DNA of 64,000 bases from Mesorhizobium sp. M2E.F.Ca.ET.219.01.1.1. Its GTDB lineage: Bacteria; Pseudomonadota; Alphaproteobacteria; Rhizobiales; Rhizobiaceae. The notes under the pieces were generated by a model that was not told where the DNA came from, searched no databases, and saw nothing but the letters and a program-made list of their open reading frames with translations. Made by a program: the position numbers and the translations under genes. The DNA lies in NCBI RefSeq assembly GCF_004016445.2, contig NZ_SADT02000002.1, positions 868,001 through 932,000 of the forward strand, in the 5' to 3' direction. Positions 25,726 to 34,876 of the stretch are shown here, in pieces. Position 1 is the stretch's first letter. Each line of letters begins with the position of its first letter.

Positions 25726-27618
25726 TCACCCCTTCGCCAAGCCGCGGTCGATCAGCCGCGCAAGACGCGCCGAGAAGGCCTTGGCGTCGGCCGGCTTGTC
25801 GCCGTCGAGCACGCGCGCTTCGTCATAGAGCAGATGCGCGGCGTCTTCCTTGAACGCCTTATCGTCGTCGCCGAGCTTTGCCAGCGCCGCGACGCGCTCA
25901 TGGCGCGGGTTGATCTCGAGGATCGGCTTGGCGGCCTTGTCGAGCCGGCCGGCGGCGTTGAGCAGGCGCTCGAACTGGCGGTCGGGGCCATGCTCGGGCG
26001 CGACGAGGCAGACGGCGCTTTCGGTCAGCCGGTCGGAGGCCTTCACGTCCGATACCTCCTTGCCGAGCGTCGTCTTCACGAAAGCCAGGAAGGCGGCGAT
26101 ATCCGACGACGTCTCGGCATCCGGTTTCGCCGCATCGTCGGGCAGCGGGATGTCGGCAAGCTCTGCCGCGCCCTGCGTCACCGACTTGAACGGCTTGCCG
26201 TCGAATTCCGGCGCCATCGTCACCCAGAAACTGTCGACAGGATCGGTGAGCAACAGCACCTCGATGCCGCGTGCGCGGAACCCTTCGAGCTGCGGCGAGG
26301 CCTCCAGCCGGGCGCGGTCGTCGCCGGCCATGAAGAAGATCGCCTTCTGGCCTTCCTTCATCGCGCCGACATAGTCGGCAAGGCTGCGCCAGCCTTCGCC
26401 GGAAGCGGTCGAACGGAAGCGGGCAAGCTTCAGCAACTGCTCGCGCCGCTCGTAGTTCTCGTAGAGACCTTCCTTGAGGACGACGCCGAAATTCTCCCAG
26501 ATCTTCGCATAGGCTTCGGCGTCGTTTTCGGCGGTCTTGGCAAGGTCGCCCAACACACGGTTGGTCACGCCCTTGCGGATCGCGGCGAGCAGCGGGCTTT
26601 CCTGGATCATCTCGCGTGAGACGTTGAGCGGCAGGTCGGCGGAATCGACCAGGCCGCGCACGAAGCGCAGGTAGCGCGGCAGGAGATCGGCATCGTCGGT
26701 GATGAAGACGCGCCGCACATAGAGCTTCATGCGGCCCTTGCGGTCCTGGTCGAACAGGCCGAACGGCCGCGATCCGGGCACGAAGGCGAGCACGCTGTAT
26801 TCCTGCCGTCCCTCGGCGCGGAAATGGATGGTGGAGGCCGGCTCGTCATACTGGCCGGCGACGCTGCGGTAGAAATCAATGTATTCCTCCGGCTTGATCT
26901 CGCTCTTCTGCCTCACCCAGAGCGCCGTGCCGTCGGCGATGTCGCGCGGCTCGGCGCCGGGCTTCTCGACAAGCGTGATCGGCACCGGCACATGGCCTGA
27001 CTGCGACTTCGCCAGCCCTTCGAGCCGGTAGGGCGTGGCGTAGGAGGTGGCGTCCTCCATCAGATGCAGCACCACGCGCGTGCCGCGCTTCGGAGCCGCC
27101 TCGAGCGGCACCGGCCCGATTTCATAAGTGCCCTTGCCGTCGGACGACCAGCGGAAGGCTTCGTCGCTGCCGGCCTGGCGGCTGATGACGTCGACCCGGT
27201 CGGCGACCATAAAGGCCGAATAGAAGCCGACGCCGAACTGCCCGATGAGCTGCGTGTCCTCCGCCGCTTTGCCGGCCTCGACGCGCTCCATGAAGGCGCG
27301 CGTGCCGGAGCGCGCGATGGTGCCCAGCGCCTCCGCCATCTCGTCTCGGCTCATGCCGATGCCGTTATCCTCGACGACAAGCTCTTTGTTGTCCGGATCG
27401 GCGGCAATGGTGATGCGCGGCTTCGGATCGTCGCCCAGGAGCTCGGGCCGGCTCACCGCCTCGAAGCGCAGCTTCTCGCAGGCGTCGGCCGCGTTGGAAA
27501 TCAGCTCGCGCAGGAAGACATCCCGGTCCGAATAGACCGAATGCACCATCATATGCAGCAGCCGCGAGACGTCCGCCTCGAATGTCCTGGTTTCCGCCGT
27601 CTTGGTATACGTCGTCAT
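25726..27618 (-). CDS. htpG: Chaperone HtpG (Hsp90)
   Basis: The 630-residue protein has the Hsp90 N-terminal GHKL ATPase: FLRELISNAADACEKLR, VVEDNGIGMSRDEM and GQFGVGFYSAFMVAD. The middle domain has RVFITDDADLLPRYLRFVRGLVDS and NVSREMIQ, the conserved Arg-containing catalytic loop region, and the C-terminal dimer domain ends in a Lys-rich tail. Length is typical of bacterial HtpG. It is a cytosolic dimeric chaperone for stress and client maturation. It begins a minus-strand cluster that includes groESL upstream, but a DUF982/HTH gene set lies between, so it may have its own promoter. Confidence 0.96.
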   Translation of the reverse strand: MTTYTKTAETRTFEADVSRLLHMMVHSVYSDRDVFLRELISNAADACEKLRFEAVSRPELLGDDPKPRITIAADPDNKELVVEDNGIGMSRDEMAEALGTIARSGTRAFMERVEAGKAAEDTQLIGQFGVGFYSAFMVADRVDVISRQAGSDEAFRWSSDGKGTYEIGPVPLEAAPKRGTRVVLHLMEDATSYATPYRLEGLAKSQSGHVPVPITLVEKPGAEPRDIADGTALWVRQKSEIKPEEYIDFYRSVAGQYDEPASTIHFRAEGRQEYSVLAFVPGSRPFGLFDQDRKGRMKLYVRRVFITDDADLLPRYLRFVRGLVDSADLPLNVSREMIQESPLLAAIRKGVTNRVLGDLAKTAENDAEAYAKIWENFGVVLKEGLYENYERREQLLKLARFRSTASGEGWRSLADYVGAMKEGQKAIFFMAGDDRARLEASPQLEGFRARGIEVLLLTDPVDSFWVTMAPEFDGKPFKSVTQGAAELADIPLPDDAAKPDAETSSDIAAFLAFVKTTLGKEVSDVKASDRLTESAVCLVAPEHGPDRQFERLLNAAGRLDKAAKPILEINPRHERVAALAKLGDDDKAFKEDAAHLLYDEARVLDGDKPADAKAFSARLARLIDRGLAKG

Positions 27619-27682
27619 TCAAAATTCCTGGGTTGGTCGTTTTGTCCGCCGCGCCAGCACGCGCCGGGCTTCAAATCTTCAG

Positions 27683-27979
27683 CTATTGTTGCTTGCGGGC
27701 GCGCCCTGCCAGCGCCGCGGGCGCCAGCGAAACCATGTCCGGCGCCAGAATATCGTGGCGGCGGGCGAAGGCAACAAGGGTTGCCCGCACCGTCCCCGCG
27801 TCGATCTCGCCGGCAATGCCGGCTTTGCAGGCATTGAGCGCGATCGTATGCGCGCTGCTCCTGCTCGCAGCCGGCCAATCCTGCAGCAGGGCATAGGCTT
27901 CCGCCACGGTCTCCAGCCGCACCGGCAAGCCGATGCCGACGAGCACCGTGACAGGCTTTTCAAAGCGGTCGTGGTTCAT
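27683..27979 (-). CDS. DUF982 domain protein
   Basis: The 98-residue protein has the DUF982 pattern: RFEKPVTVLVGIGLPVRLETVAEAYALLQDWP, then AHTIALNACKAGIAGEID and a final helix with FAEARRHDILA-like spacing. DUF982 proteins are small, abundant in rhizobia and of unknown function. The start at 27979 overlaps the end of the upstream HTH gene by 20 bp, so the two are translationally coupled. Together with a further small gene at 28426 they form a compact cassette between htpG and groEL. Confidence 0.85.
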   Translation of the reverse strand: MNHDRFEKPVTVLVGIGLPVRLETVAEAYALLQDWPAASRSSAHTIALNACKAGIAGEIDAGTVRATLVAFARRHDILAPDMVSLAPAALAGRARKQQ

Positions 27980-28388
27980 GGTCTGGACCCTCTTTCCGGT
28001 GGATGCCCACGGTGCCCGGGCGAAGGCCGGTCGCCCCGGTCAGCGCATGCCGGCGCGGGTAGGGCGGTTGCAGAACGACGCCGTGCAGCCGCGGCTGGCC
28101 TATGCCGGGGAAGGCCTGCACATTGACCAGGCCCGCAGGCGCAGAAATCTGCGGGTTCAGGCGCGGCGGCGGCAGCGCGCGATGCGCCTTAGCCAAGGCC
28201 TCGATCCAGGCGGCGACCGCCAGCGGCAACGGCGCGCGCCCCTCGATCCAGCGCGTCGCATCGGTCCTGGAACAGCCAAGCTCCTGCGCAAGATCTGCGG
28301 CGTCCCATCGCAAGCTTCTCAGGCATTCCCGCAAGCGTCCTGCAATCATGGCAATCGCAATTCCCTTCGCCCAATCCCATCGCGACAT
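27960..28388 (-). CDS. Small HTH-like protein coupled to DUF982
   Basis: The 142-residue protein has a helix-turn-helix-like segment near 25-50: WDAADLAQELGCSRTDATRWIEG, followed by LPLAVAAWIEALAKAHRALPPP. The same sequence plan, a degenerate Cro-type HTH with a WIEALAKAH helix, occurs in short rhizobial proteins. The C-terminal 60 residues are basic and low in structure and may be partly artefactual. I start at ATG 28388 because the HTH begins soon after; the frame continues open to 28472. It overlaps the DUF982 gene by 20 bp. Confidence 0.65.
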   Translation of the reverse strand: MSRWDWAKGIAIAMIAGRLRECLRSLRWDAADLAQELGCSRTDATRWIEGRAPLPLAVAAWIEALAKAHRALPPPRLNPQISAPAGLVNVQAFPGIGQPRLHGVVLQPPYPRRHALTGATGLRPGTVGIHRKEGPDHEPRPL

Positions 28389-28425
28389 AGTTGGACGGAC
28401 CCCGCCGTGGCGGGGCCGATTTCGC

Positions 28426-28647
28426 TCAGCTTCGCGCCGATGTCTCGGTGGCCGACACCTGCTGCGCGGCAAGGAACATCAGCGTCGAGGCGACGGTCCG
28501 CCGGTTCCATCCGGCGGCTTCGGCCGCGTCGAGCAGGCCTGCCAGCAGCGGCTTCAGCGCGCTCCGGCATTCGGCTTCATAGGCGAGGAATTCGCTTGCC
28601 GGATGCGTCGGCGTGGGAATCGAGCCATCTGCGCTCATCATGTTCAT
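28426..28647 (-). CDS. Small hypothetical helical protein (73 aa)
   Basis: The 73-residue protein (MNMMSADGSIPTPTHPASEF...) is helical, with LAYEAECRSALKPLLAGLLDAAEAAGWNRRTVASTLMFLAAQQ resembling a short sensor or antitoxin-like helix bundle. GGGAGGCCCTC provides a clear ribosome site before the ATG at 28647. It is the first gene of a set reading toward the HTH and DUF982 genes. No named domain is recognised. Confidence 0.65.
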   Translation of the reverse strand: MNMMSADGSIPTPTHPASEFLAYEAECRSALKPLLAGLLDAAEAAGWNRRTVASTLMFLAAQQVSATETSARS

Positions 28648-28673
28648 GAGGGCCTCCCATCGTCCTGGTGAAT

Positions 28674-28699
28674 GCCCGCTCCCGTAGCGGGGAGCGGGC
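28674..28699 (-). terminator. Hairpin downstream of groEL
   Basis: Perfect 10-bp arms GCCCGCTCCC (28674-28683) and GGGAGCGGGC (28690-28699), with a 6-base loop, lie 14 bp beyond the groEL stop. There is no T-run, but the stem is strong and correctly placed to end the groESL transcript. Confidence 0.55.
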
Positions 28700-28712
28700 T
28701 CCCGTCAGCGTC

Positions 28713-30359
<1,647 letters not shown>

Positions 30360-30405
30360 TTAGGCAGTTTTCATTGACTGGGTTGCGGTTCGGTCGAAGC
30401 CCCGG

Positions 30406-30720
30406 TCAGGCGGCTTTCTTCAGCGTCGCGGACTGCTCGATCACGCCCATCACATCGCTTTCCTTCATGATGAGCAGATCCTCGCCGTTGAGCTTGATCT
30501 CGGTACCTGACCACTTGCCGAACAGGATCCGGTCGCCGACCTTCACGTCGAGGGGCACGAGCTTGCCGCTCTCGTCGCGGGCGCCCGGGCCGACGGCGAT
30601 GACTTCGCCTTCCTGCGGCTTTTCCTTGGCAGTGTCGGGGATGATGATGCCTCCGGCCGTCTTTTCTTCGGCCTGGATGCGGCGGACGAGCACACGGTCA
30701 TGCAATGGACGGAACGTCAT
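30406..30720 (-). CDS. groES: Co-chaperonin GroES
   Basis: The 104-residue protein begins [19 protein letters not shown] and contains the mobile loop [19 protein letters not shown], followed by [25 protein letters not shown], the full GroES signature. It caps the GroEL ring. AAGGAGAACGAT precedes the ATG. First gene of the groESL operon, with a CIRCE element about 150 bp upstream for control by HrcA. Confidence 0.97.
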   Translation of the reverse strand: MTFRPLHDRVLVRRIQAEEKTAGGIIIPDTAKEKPQEGEVIAVGPGARDESGKLVPLDVKVGDRILFGKWSGTEIKLNGEDLLIMKESDVMGVIEQSATLKKAA

Positions 30721-30868
30721 ATCGTTCTCCTTCAGGACAAACAGATTGCGAGAGGTCCCTCCGCTCCGGACCGGCAGGACCGGAGCGGGGCTGGCGACCC
30801 TTTCGGCGTCGCGCGCATGTCGAGCTAATTTTGCCTTCTTGTACTTTCAAGGGGATGTCGAAAATTTT

Positions 30869-30895
30869 TTGGCACTCTCGACCACCGAGTGCTAG
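30869..30895 (-). promoter_or_regulatory. CIRCE element upstream of groESL (HrcA operator)
   Basis: TTGGCACTC (30869-30877), nine bases, then GAGTGCTAG (30887-30895) match the CIRCE consensus TTAGCACTC-N9-GAGTGCTAA with one change per arm. The start of groES lies about 150 bp downstream on the minus strand. CIRCE is bound by the repressor HrcA, which GroEL itself stabilises. A TTGAAA box on the minus strand, with a T-rich -10-like region 17 bp further, is a tentative promoter just inside it. Confidence 0.87.
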
Positions 30896-31048
30896 CGTGC
30901 TGAAAACATGCGATGAATCCGATCGCGCGACAACCGAAAGTCTTGAATTCGCGATTGAGCTGAACAAAATTATCGGCGCCCGGCAGCGCCGGGACCGCTG
31001 AGAAATTTGGAACCCGAACCAAGGAGTTTTTGGAGACGGAGGACAGAA

Positions 31049-31387
31049 ATGGACCGACAGACGCTTTCGCCGATCATTCCTTCCCTTGCTCCCGAAATGT
31101 CAGACCTTTCGCTCGACCGGCTGCTGTCGCCGGCCAGCCATTTTCAGCAGCCGCGGGATGTGCTGGAGGACGGCTCGCTCGACACATGGGAAAAGCGAGC
31201 AATCCTTTCGTCCTGGGCGTCCGACGCCTGCGCCGTGGAATCGATGCCGGCGCTGCGCCGGCCGCCAGGCGCCGCGCAGCCGGTCTCCTTCGACGACATC
31301 ATGGATGCGCTGCGCCGGCTCGACGCAACGCCCCGCCGCCCAGCGGCCCTGCCGATGACGCCCACCGGCAGCTGGTCGAGCGGCTGA
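31049..31387 (+). CDS. Conserved hypothetical protein (112 aa)
   Basis: The 112-residue protein has no signal peptide. The central motif DVLEDGSLDTWEKRAILSSWASDACAVES is followed by SFDDIMDALRRLD, a pattern I associate with short rhizobial proteins of unknown function that contain a helical segment. GGAGGACAGA gives a good ribosome site before the ATG at 31049. It runs in the same direction as usg, 20 bp apart, in the heat-shock cluster. It could be stress-related by location only. Confidence 0.7.
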   Translation: MDRQTLSPIIPSLAPEMSDLSLDRLLSPASHFQQPRDVLEDGSLDTWEKRAILSSWASDACAVESMPALRRPPGAAQPVSFDDIMDALRRLDATPRRPAALPMTPTGSWSSG

Positions 31388-31407
31388 GCGCGTGAGGGCG
31401 GAGCGCG

Positions 31408-31686
31408 ATGGCGAAAGCGGTCCGCACGGAAATTCGCTTGCAGATGAATGGCTATGGTCTGACCACTGCCGAGATCCATTATCATCTGCCCGACCATCCC
31501 AGCCTGCTCCAGCTCTACGTCTGGCAGGACTATGATCTCGCCCCGGATTTCCCCGCGCTGAGGGGCTTTCTGGGCTTTTGGCAACGTGAGCTGGCGGGCG
31601 CCTTGCATTCCGTCCGGGTCGCCCACCATCGGCTGATCAGGCCCTCGGAATGGCGGGCCGTCGACGGGGTCATCGCGATCCACTGA
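31408..31686 (+). CDS. usg: Usg family protein
   Basis: The 92-residue protein reads RLQMNGYGLTTAEIHYHLPDHPSLLQLYVWQDYDLAPDFP and later FLGFWQRELAGALHSVRVAHHRL, the pattern of the Usg protein first noted beside the tryptophan genes of Caulobacter and rhizobia. Its molecular role is unknown. No trp gene is present here, so it is a stand-alone copy. A weak hairpin follows. The start at 31408 lies 20 bp after the stop of the preceding gene, suggesting one transcript. Confidence 0.85.
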   Translation: MAKAVRTEIRLQMNGYGLTTAEIHYHLPDHPSLLQLYVWQDYDLAPDFPALRGFLGFWQRELAGALHSVRVAHHRLIRPSEWRAVDGVIAIH

Positions 31687-31694
31687 GGATCAGC

Positions 31695-31721
31695 AAGGCG
31701 GTCGTGTTGTGCGGCCGCCTT
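31695..31721 (+). terminator. Hairpin downstream of usg
   Basis: Arms AAGGCGG (31695-31701) and CCGCCTT (31715-31721) form a 7-bp stem with a 13-base loop, followed by a T-rich stretch. Possible Rho-independent terminator. Confidence 0.45.
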
Positions 31722-31798
31722 CATTTCATCATTTGCCCTCCTGCATGCAGACGAAAAGCGTGACTTTTCACGAGCTTGAAGGCGATTCGATCCTGGGT

Positions 31799-31920
31799 CT
31801 TGACGTCCCGGCGTTGAATTCCCAGATGGATTTTGCCGGGTCTTGAGAGACCGGCAAGGTCAAGGAGCGCCGCTACCTTGGCGCTCCTCGTATCTATGTT
31901 GCTCAATGGAGGATGTAGCT
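31799..31920 (+). promoter_or_regulatory. ROSE-type RNA thermometer and RpoH-like promoter of an Hsp20 gene
   Basis: CTTGAC (31799-31804) and TCCCAGAT (31820-31827), 15 bp apart, resemble a sigma-32 promoter. Transcription from about 31833 would give a leader with three stem-loops: TTGCCGG...CCGGCAA (31833-31857, one bulged G), AGGAGCGCC...GGCGCTCCT (31863-31888) and a last stem in which TTGCTC (31899-31904) faces TGGAGGAT around the ribosome site. A TTGCTC facing GGAGG just before the ATG is the hallmark of ROSE elements, which melt on heating and free the Shine-Dalgarno sequence. Confidence 0.78.
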
Positions 31921-32397
31921 ATGAGAACCAACTTTGACTTCAGCCCCCTGTTCCGGTCGAGCATCGGTTTCGATCGAATGTTGAACGCGCTCGAAACGGC
32001 GAGCCGGATCGAAACCGTCGACAATTGGCCACCCTACGACATCGCCAAGACCTCGGAAGATGACTACCGCATCAGCATGGCGGTGGCCGGCTTCGCGCAG
32101 GACGAACTGGCCATTACCCAGGAGCAGAACATGCTCATGGTCTCGGGCCAGAAAGCCGGCGAGGACAAGGGTGAGTACCTGCATCGAGGCATCGCCGGCC
32201 GCGCATTCCAGCGCCGTTTCGAGCTTGCCGACCACGTCAAGGTCGTCGGCGCCAGCCTGGTCAATGGCCTGCTGACGATCGATCTGAAGCGTGAAATTCC
32301 GGAAGAGATGAAACCGCGCCGGATCGAGATCGCAGCCGACAAGGCGATGCCCAAAGACGCGACGAAGAAGATCGAAGCCGAGAAGCACGCGGCCTGA
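31921..32397 (+). CDS. Small heat-shock protein (Hsp20/alpha-crystallin)
   Basis: The 158-residue protein has an IbpA-like start (MRTNFDFSPLFRSSIGFDRM), the alpha-crystallin core with DYRISMAVAGFAQDELAITQEQNMLMVSG, and the A-x-x-x-n-G-v-L motif as ASLVNGLLTIDL. A Lys/Glu-rich tail ends it. It prevents aggregation of unfolded proteins. The ATG at 31921 lies directly after the Shine-Dalgarno of the ROSE element, so translation is probably temperature-controlled. A second sHSP of a different class follows after 93 bp. Confidence 0.92.
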   Translation: MRTNFDFSPLFRSSIGFDRMLNALETASRIETVDNWPPYDIAKTSEDDYRISMAVAGFAQDELAITQEQNMLMVSGQKAGEDKGEYLHRGIAGRAFQRRFELADHVKVVGASLVNGLLTIDLKREIPEEMKPRRIEIAADKAMPKDATKKIEAEKHAA

Positions 32398-32490
32398 GGT
32401 ATTCCTGTCAGCGCCCCCGCGCAACGCGCCGGGCACATGGCCCGGCGCAAGAGGAAGCCTTTCAGACTGACGAGCAGAAAGGAGGAAACC

Positions 32491-33000
32491 ATGAGTGTCC
32501 GTGATCTGATTCCCTGGGGCCGGAGCAACGGCAACCAGGTTCCAAGCATATTCCACGACGGGGAACGCGATCCGTTCCTGTCGCTGCATCGTGAGGTGAA
32601 CCGCCTGTTCGACGATGTTTTCCGCGGCTTCGACAGCCGGTGGCCGTCTGTTGGCGGTGCCTCCGCCCTCGGCGCTGGTTGGCCGAGCGTCGAGATCTCC
32701 AACGGCGAGAAGGAGATCAAGGTGACGGCCGAGGTGCCCGGCCTTGAACAGAAAGACATCGAAGTTCTGTTCGACGACGGCGTGCTGACGCTGCGGGGCG
32801 AGAAGCGCTCAGAGACGGATGACAAAGATAGGCAATTCTCGGAGCGTTTCTATGGCCGCTTCGAACGCCGCATCCCGGTCGGCTACGAGGTCAAGGAAGA
32901 CGAGGTGGAGGCGCGCTTCACGAATGGCGTGCTGACCGTCACCTTGCCGAAGAGCGAGAAGGCGCAGTCGCAAGTCAAGCGCATCGAAATCAAGAGTTGA
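32491..33000 (+). CDS. Small heat-shock protein (Hsp20), class C-like
   Basis: The 169-residue protein differs from its neighbour: MSVRDLIPWGRS at the start, then PSVEISNGEKEIKVTAEVPGLEQKDIEVLFDDGVLTLRGEKRSE and FTNGVLTVTLPKSEKAQ as alpha-crystallin core. The core is of the Hsp16.6/plant-like type rather than IbpA. AAAGGAGGAAACC sits before the ATG at 32491. Probably cotranscribed with the first sHSP, its own leader showing no ROSE stem. A hairpin follows the stop. Confidence 0.92.
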   Translation: MSVRDLIPWGRSNGNQVPSIFHDGERDPFLSLHREVNRLFDDVFRGFDSRWPSVGGASALGAGWPSVEISNGEKEIKVTAEVPGLEQKDIEVLFDDGVLTLRGEKRSETDDKDRQFSERFYGRFERRIPVGYEVKEDEVEARFTNGVLTVTLPKSEKAQSQVKRIEIKS

Positions 33001-33009
33001 TGCATCGAC

Positions 33010-33032
33010 GCGGGGGGCGAGGTGCCTCCCGC
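33010..33032 (+). terminator. Hairpin downstream of the Hsp20 pair
   Basis: GCGGGGGGC (33010-33018) and GCCTCCCGC (33024-33032) form a 9-bp stem with one G-T pair and a GAGGT loop. No T-run follows. Confidence 0.5.
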
Positions 33033-33419
33033 GTAGCAATCCACGAAACCACCTCGAACAGATGCCGGCACAGCGCAACTCTTCGCCGTCGCTCGAGCGC
33101 GGCCGAGGATAGAGGAAATTCTTGCGACGGAAGCTGTATTTCTTAGTGCAAAAGTCTTCGCATCGGTCATGTGAATGATGACAAGCAGCACGCAGTCTTT
33201 CCCTGTTGCGGCGCGGGCTTTAAGCGCGAGCGCGAAGAGAGGAAATTAACATAAGTTAATAGCCGTTGGGCGATCACCTGAGAGCGTCTCCGCATAAGAT
33301 TGCGACCGGCGATAACCTTAATTTCGGTTTCGGTTGCATAGGCTTCCCGAAAGGAAGGTAAAGGGCTAGATTAGCAATTCGTTAAGTACGCGTGGGGCGT
33401 GAGTAAGGGATGTGTGGTG
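33033..33419. other. Intergenic region upstream of coiled-coil gene
   Basis: This 387 bp stretch shows no gene. AT-rich DNA from about 33240 onward looks like promoter region; it includes TTAA-N6-TTAA at 33246-33259 and the CtrA-like box listed separately. Confidence 0.55.
33371..33385 (+). promoter_or_regulatory. Possible CtrA-type box upstream of coiled-coil gene
   Basis: TTAG (33371-33374), seven bases, then TTAA (33382-33385) differ by one base from the CtrA consensus TTAA-N7-TTAA. It lies 34 bp upstream of the coiled-coil ATG, a usual distance for CtrA-regulated promoters. One mismatch makes it tentative. Confidence 0.35.
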
Positions 33420-34844
33420 ATGAATTTCAAGTCTCTGATCAAGCGGGCCGAGGACGTCGATAAGGAATTTCAGGACCTTCAATCGGATCTGGCGGAAGCA
33501 TTCGAGGACGTTCTGAAGGATGATGAACAACCGCCGTCGGGAGACGATGCCGTTGCAGGCCAGGAACTCGTGGCAAGCGACGAGAATCCGGCGCCAGAAG
33601 AGCAGCCCGAGGCAGCTTCATCGCGGTTGACGCCGCATACGCAGACGCGGCTCGCCGCCTTGGAAGCCGTGGCCGGGCTCTTCCGGGACGGGCAGGGCCA
33701 TCTGCAGGAAATCGAGGCGAAGCTGGCGGAGATCGCCACCGCGCATCATATGACGCGTGAGGTCCTCAACGTCTTCCATCGCGACGTGTTGCGCTCCAAC
33801 GAGCTGGAGCTGGCAAACCTCGCTCTCACCACCGAGCACAAGACGCTCACCGAGCAATTGCTCGACGCCGCTCGCAGGCAGCGTGAGCGTGACGGCGCGG
33901 CCGAAGCCTGGCAACAGCGCGAGGCGAGCCTCGTCCAGGACCGTGAGCAGCTGCGCTCGGCGCTGGCGGCCGTGCGACTGGAGCTGGTGGAGATGAGCAA
34001 TGAGAGCGCCAGGCGCGAGACGGAATTCGGCGAGATCGTCAAGGCCTTGACCGCCAAGACTGTCGAAGTCGACAGGCGCGGCGCAGAAAACAAGCTGCTG
34101 CGCGAGAAGCAAGTCGGCCTCACGGTCGACCTGGAGCAGGCGCAAAAACGCGAGGCTGAGGCCCGGCACAAGTTCGATGAGTTCGCGGCCACTCATGCCA
34201 GTGAAACCGCCCACATTGCCGAGCTGATGGCGCAGATCGGCAACCACGAAAAGGAAGAAAGCCGGCTGCAGAAGACGCTGGAGGCAACGCAGGCCAGGCT
34301 TGCCGAAACTGCGGAGGCGGCCCGTATTGCCGAAAGCGACAACGCGGCCGAATTGGCCCGCGCCCAAGCCGAGATGCGCGGGCTGCGCTCGGAAATCCAG
34401 GAATTGCAGTCGCGCCTGGATCAGGCCACGACAACCAATGGCGAAAGCTCGGCCGAGATCGTCAGGCTGAAAGCTGAGCTCAACGATGCCGTGACCGAAC
34501 GCCAGATCGCGCAGGAAAGACTGGCCGTCCTCAAGGACGAAAGCGAAGCCGACAAGAAAAGCCTGTCGGTGGTCAACACCAATCTTTCCCAGCTCTCCCT
34601 GCAGCAGGCGTCCGAGCAGATCCAGCTCGATATCCAGAAACAGGAATGCGAGGATCTGCGCGCCGAGGTCGAAGCACTCAACGCCCGCATCCGGGAATTG
34701 CTGCCCTACGAGCGGCTGCATCGGGTGACCGACGCAAGGTCGCGCAAGGATGCCGCGCCTCAGGCCAATGGGATCATCGCGGAAACGGCCCGTCCTGCTC
34801 CGCGGCGTGTTCCGCGGCGCAACTTGCGACTGAACGCTGGCTGA
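33420..34844 (+). CDS. Long coiled-coil protein of unknown function (474 aa)
   Basis: The 474-residue protein has no signal peptide or membrane helix. An acidic N-terminal stretch (about 20-70) precedes about 330 residues of Glu/Ala/Lys/Arg/Gln-rich heptads (HLQEIEAKLAEIATAHH, LLREKQVGLTVDLEQAQ, ELQSRLDQATT), so it is predicted to form an extended alpha-helical coiled coil. The C-terminal 40 residues are basic and Pro-rich. It has the shape of cytoskeletal or polarity scaffold proteins of Alphaproteobacteria but no recognisable family. The ATG at 33420 follows AAGGGA by nine bases; a GTG at 33399 is an alternative. A CtrA-like box upstream is compatible with a cell-cycle role, which is inference. 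Confidence 0.8.
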   Translation: MNFKSLIKRAEDVDKEFQDLQSDLAEAFEDVLKDDEQPPSGDDAVAGQELVASDENPAPEEQPEAASSRLTPHTQTRLAALEAVAGLFRDGQGHLQEIEAKLAEIATAHHMTREVLNVFHRDVLRSNELELANLALTTEHKTLTEQLLDAARRQRERDGAAEAWQQREASLVQDREQLRSALAAVRLELVEMSNESARRETEFGEIVKALTAKTVEVDRRGAENKLLREKQVGLTVDLEQAQKREAEARHKFDEFAATHASETAHIAELMAQIGNHEKEESRLQKTLEATQARLAETAEAARIAESDNAAELARAQAEMRGLRSEIQELQSRLDQATTTNGESSAEIVRLKAELNDAVTERQIAQERLAVLKDESEADKKSLSVVNTNLSQLSLQQASEQIQLDIQKQECEDLRAEVEALNARIRELLPYERLHRVTDARSRKDAAPQANGIIAETARPAPRRVPRRNLRLNAG

Positions 34845-34876
34845 GAAAACCGCTGCGCCCGGAATGCTTTGGCGGG

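Noticed and set aside
33246..33259. TTAA-N6-TTAA as a second CtrA box
   Set aside because: The spacer is six, not seven, bases.
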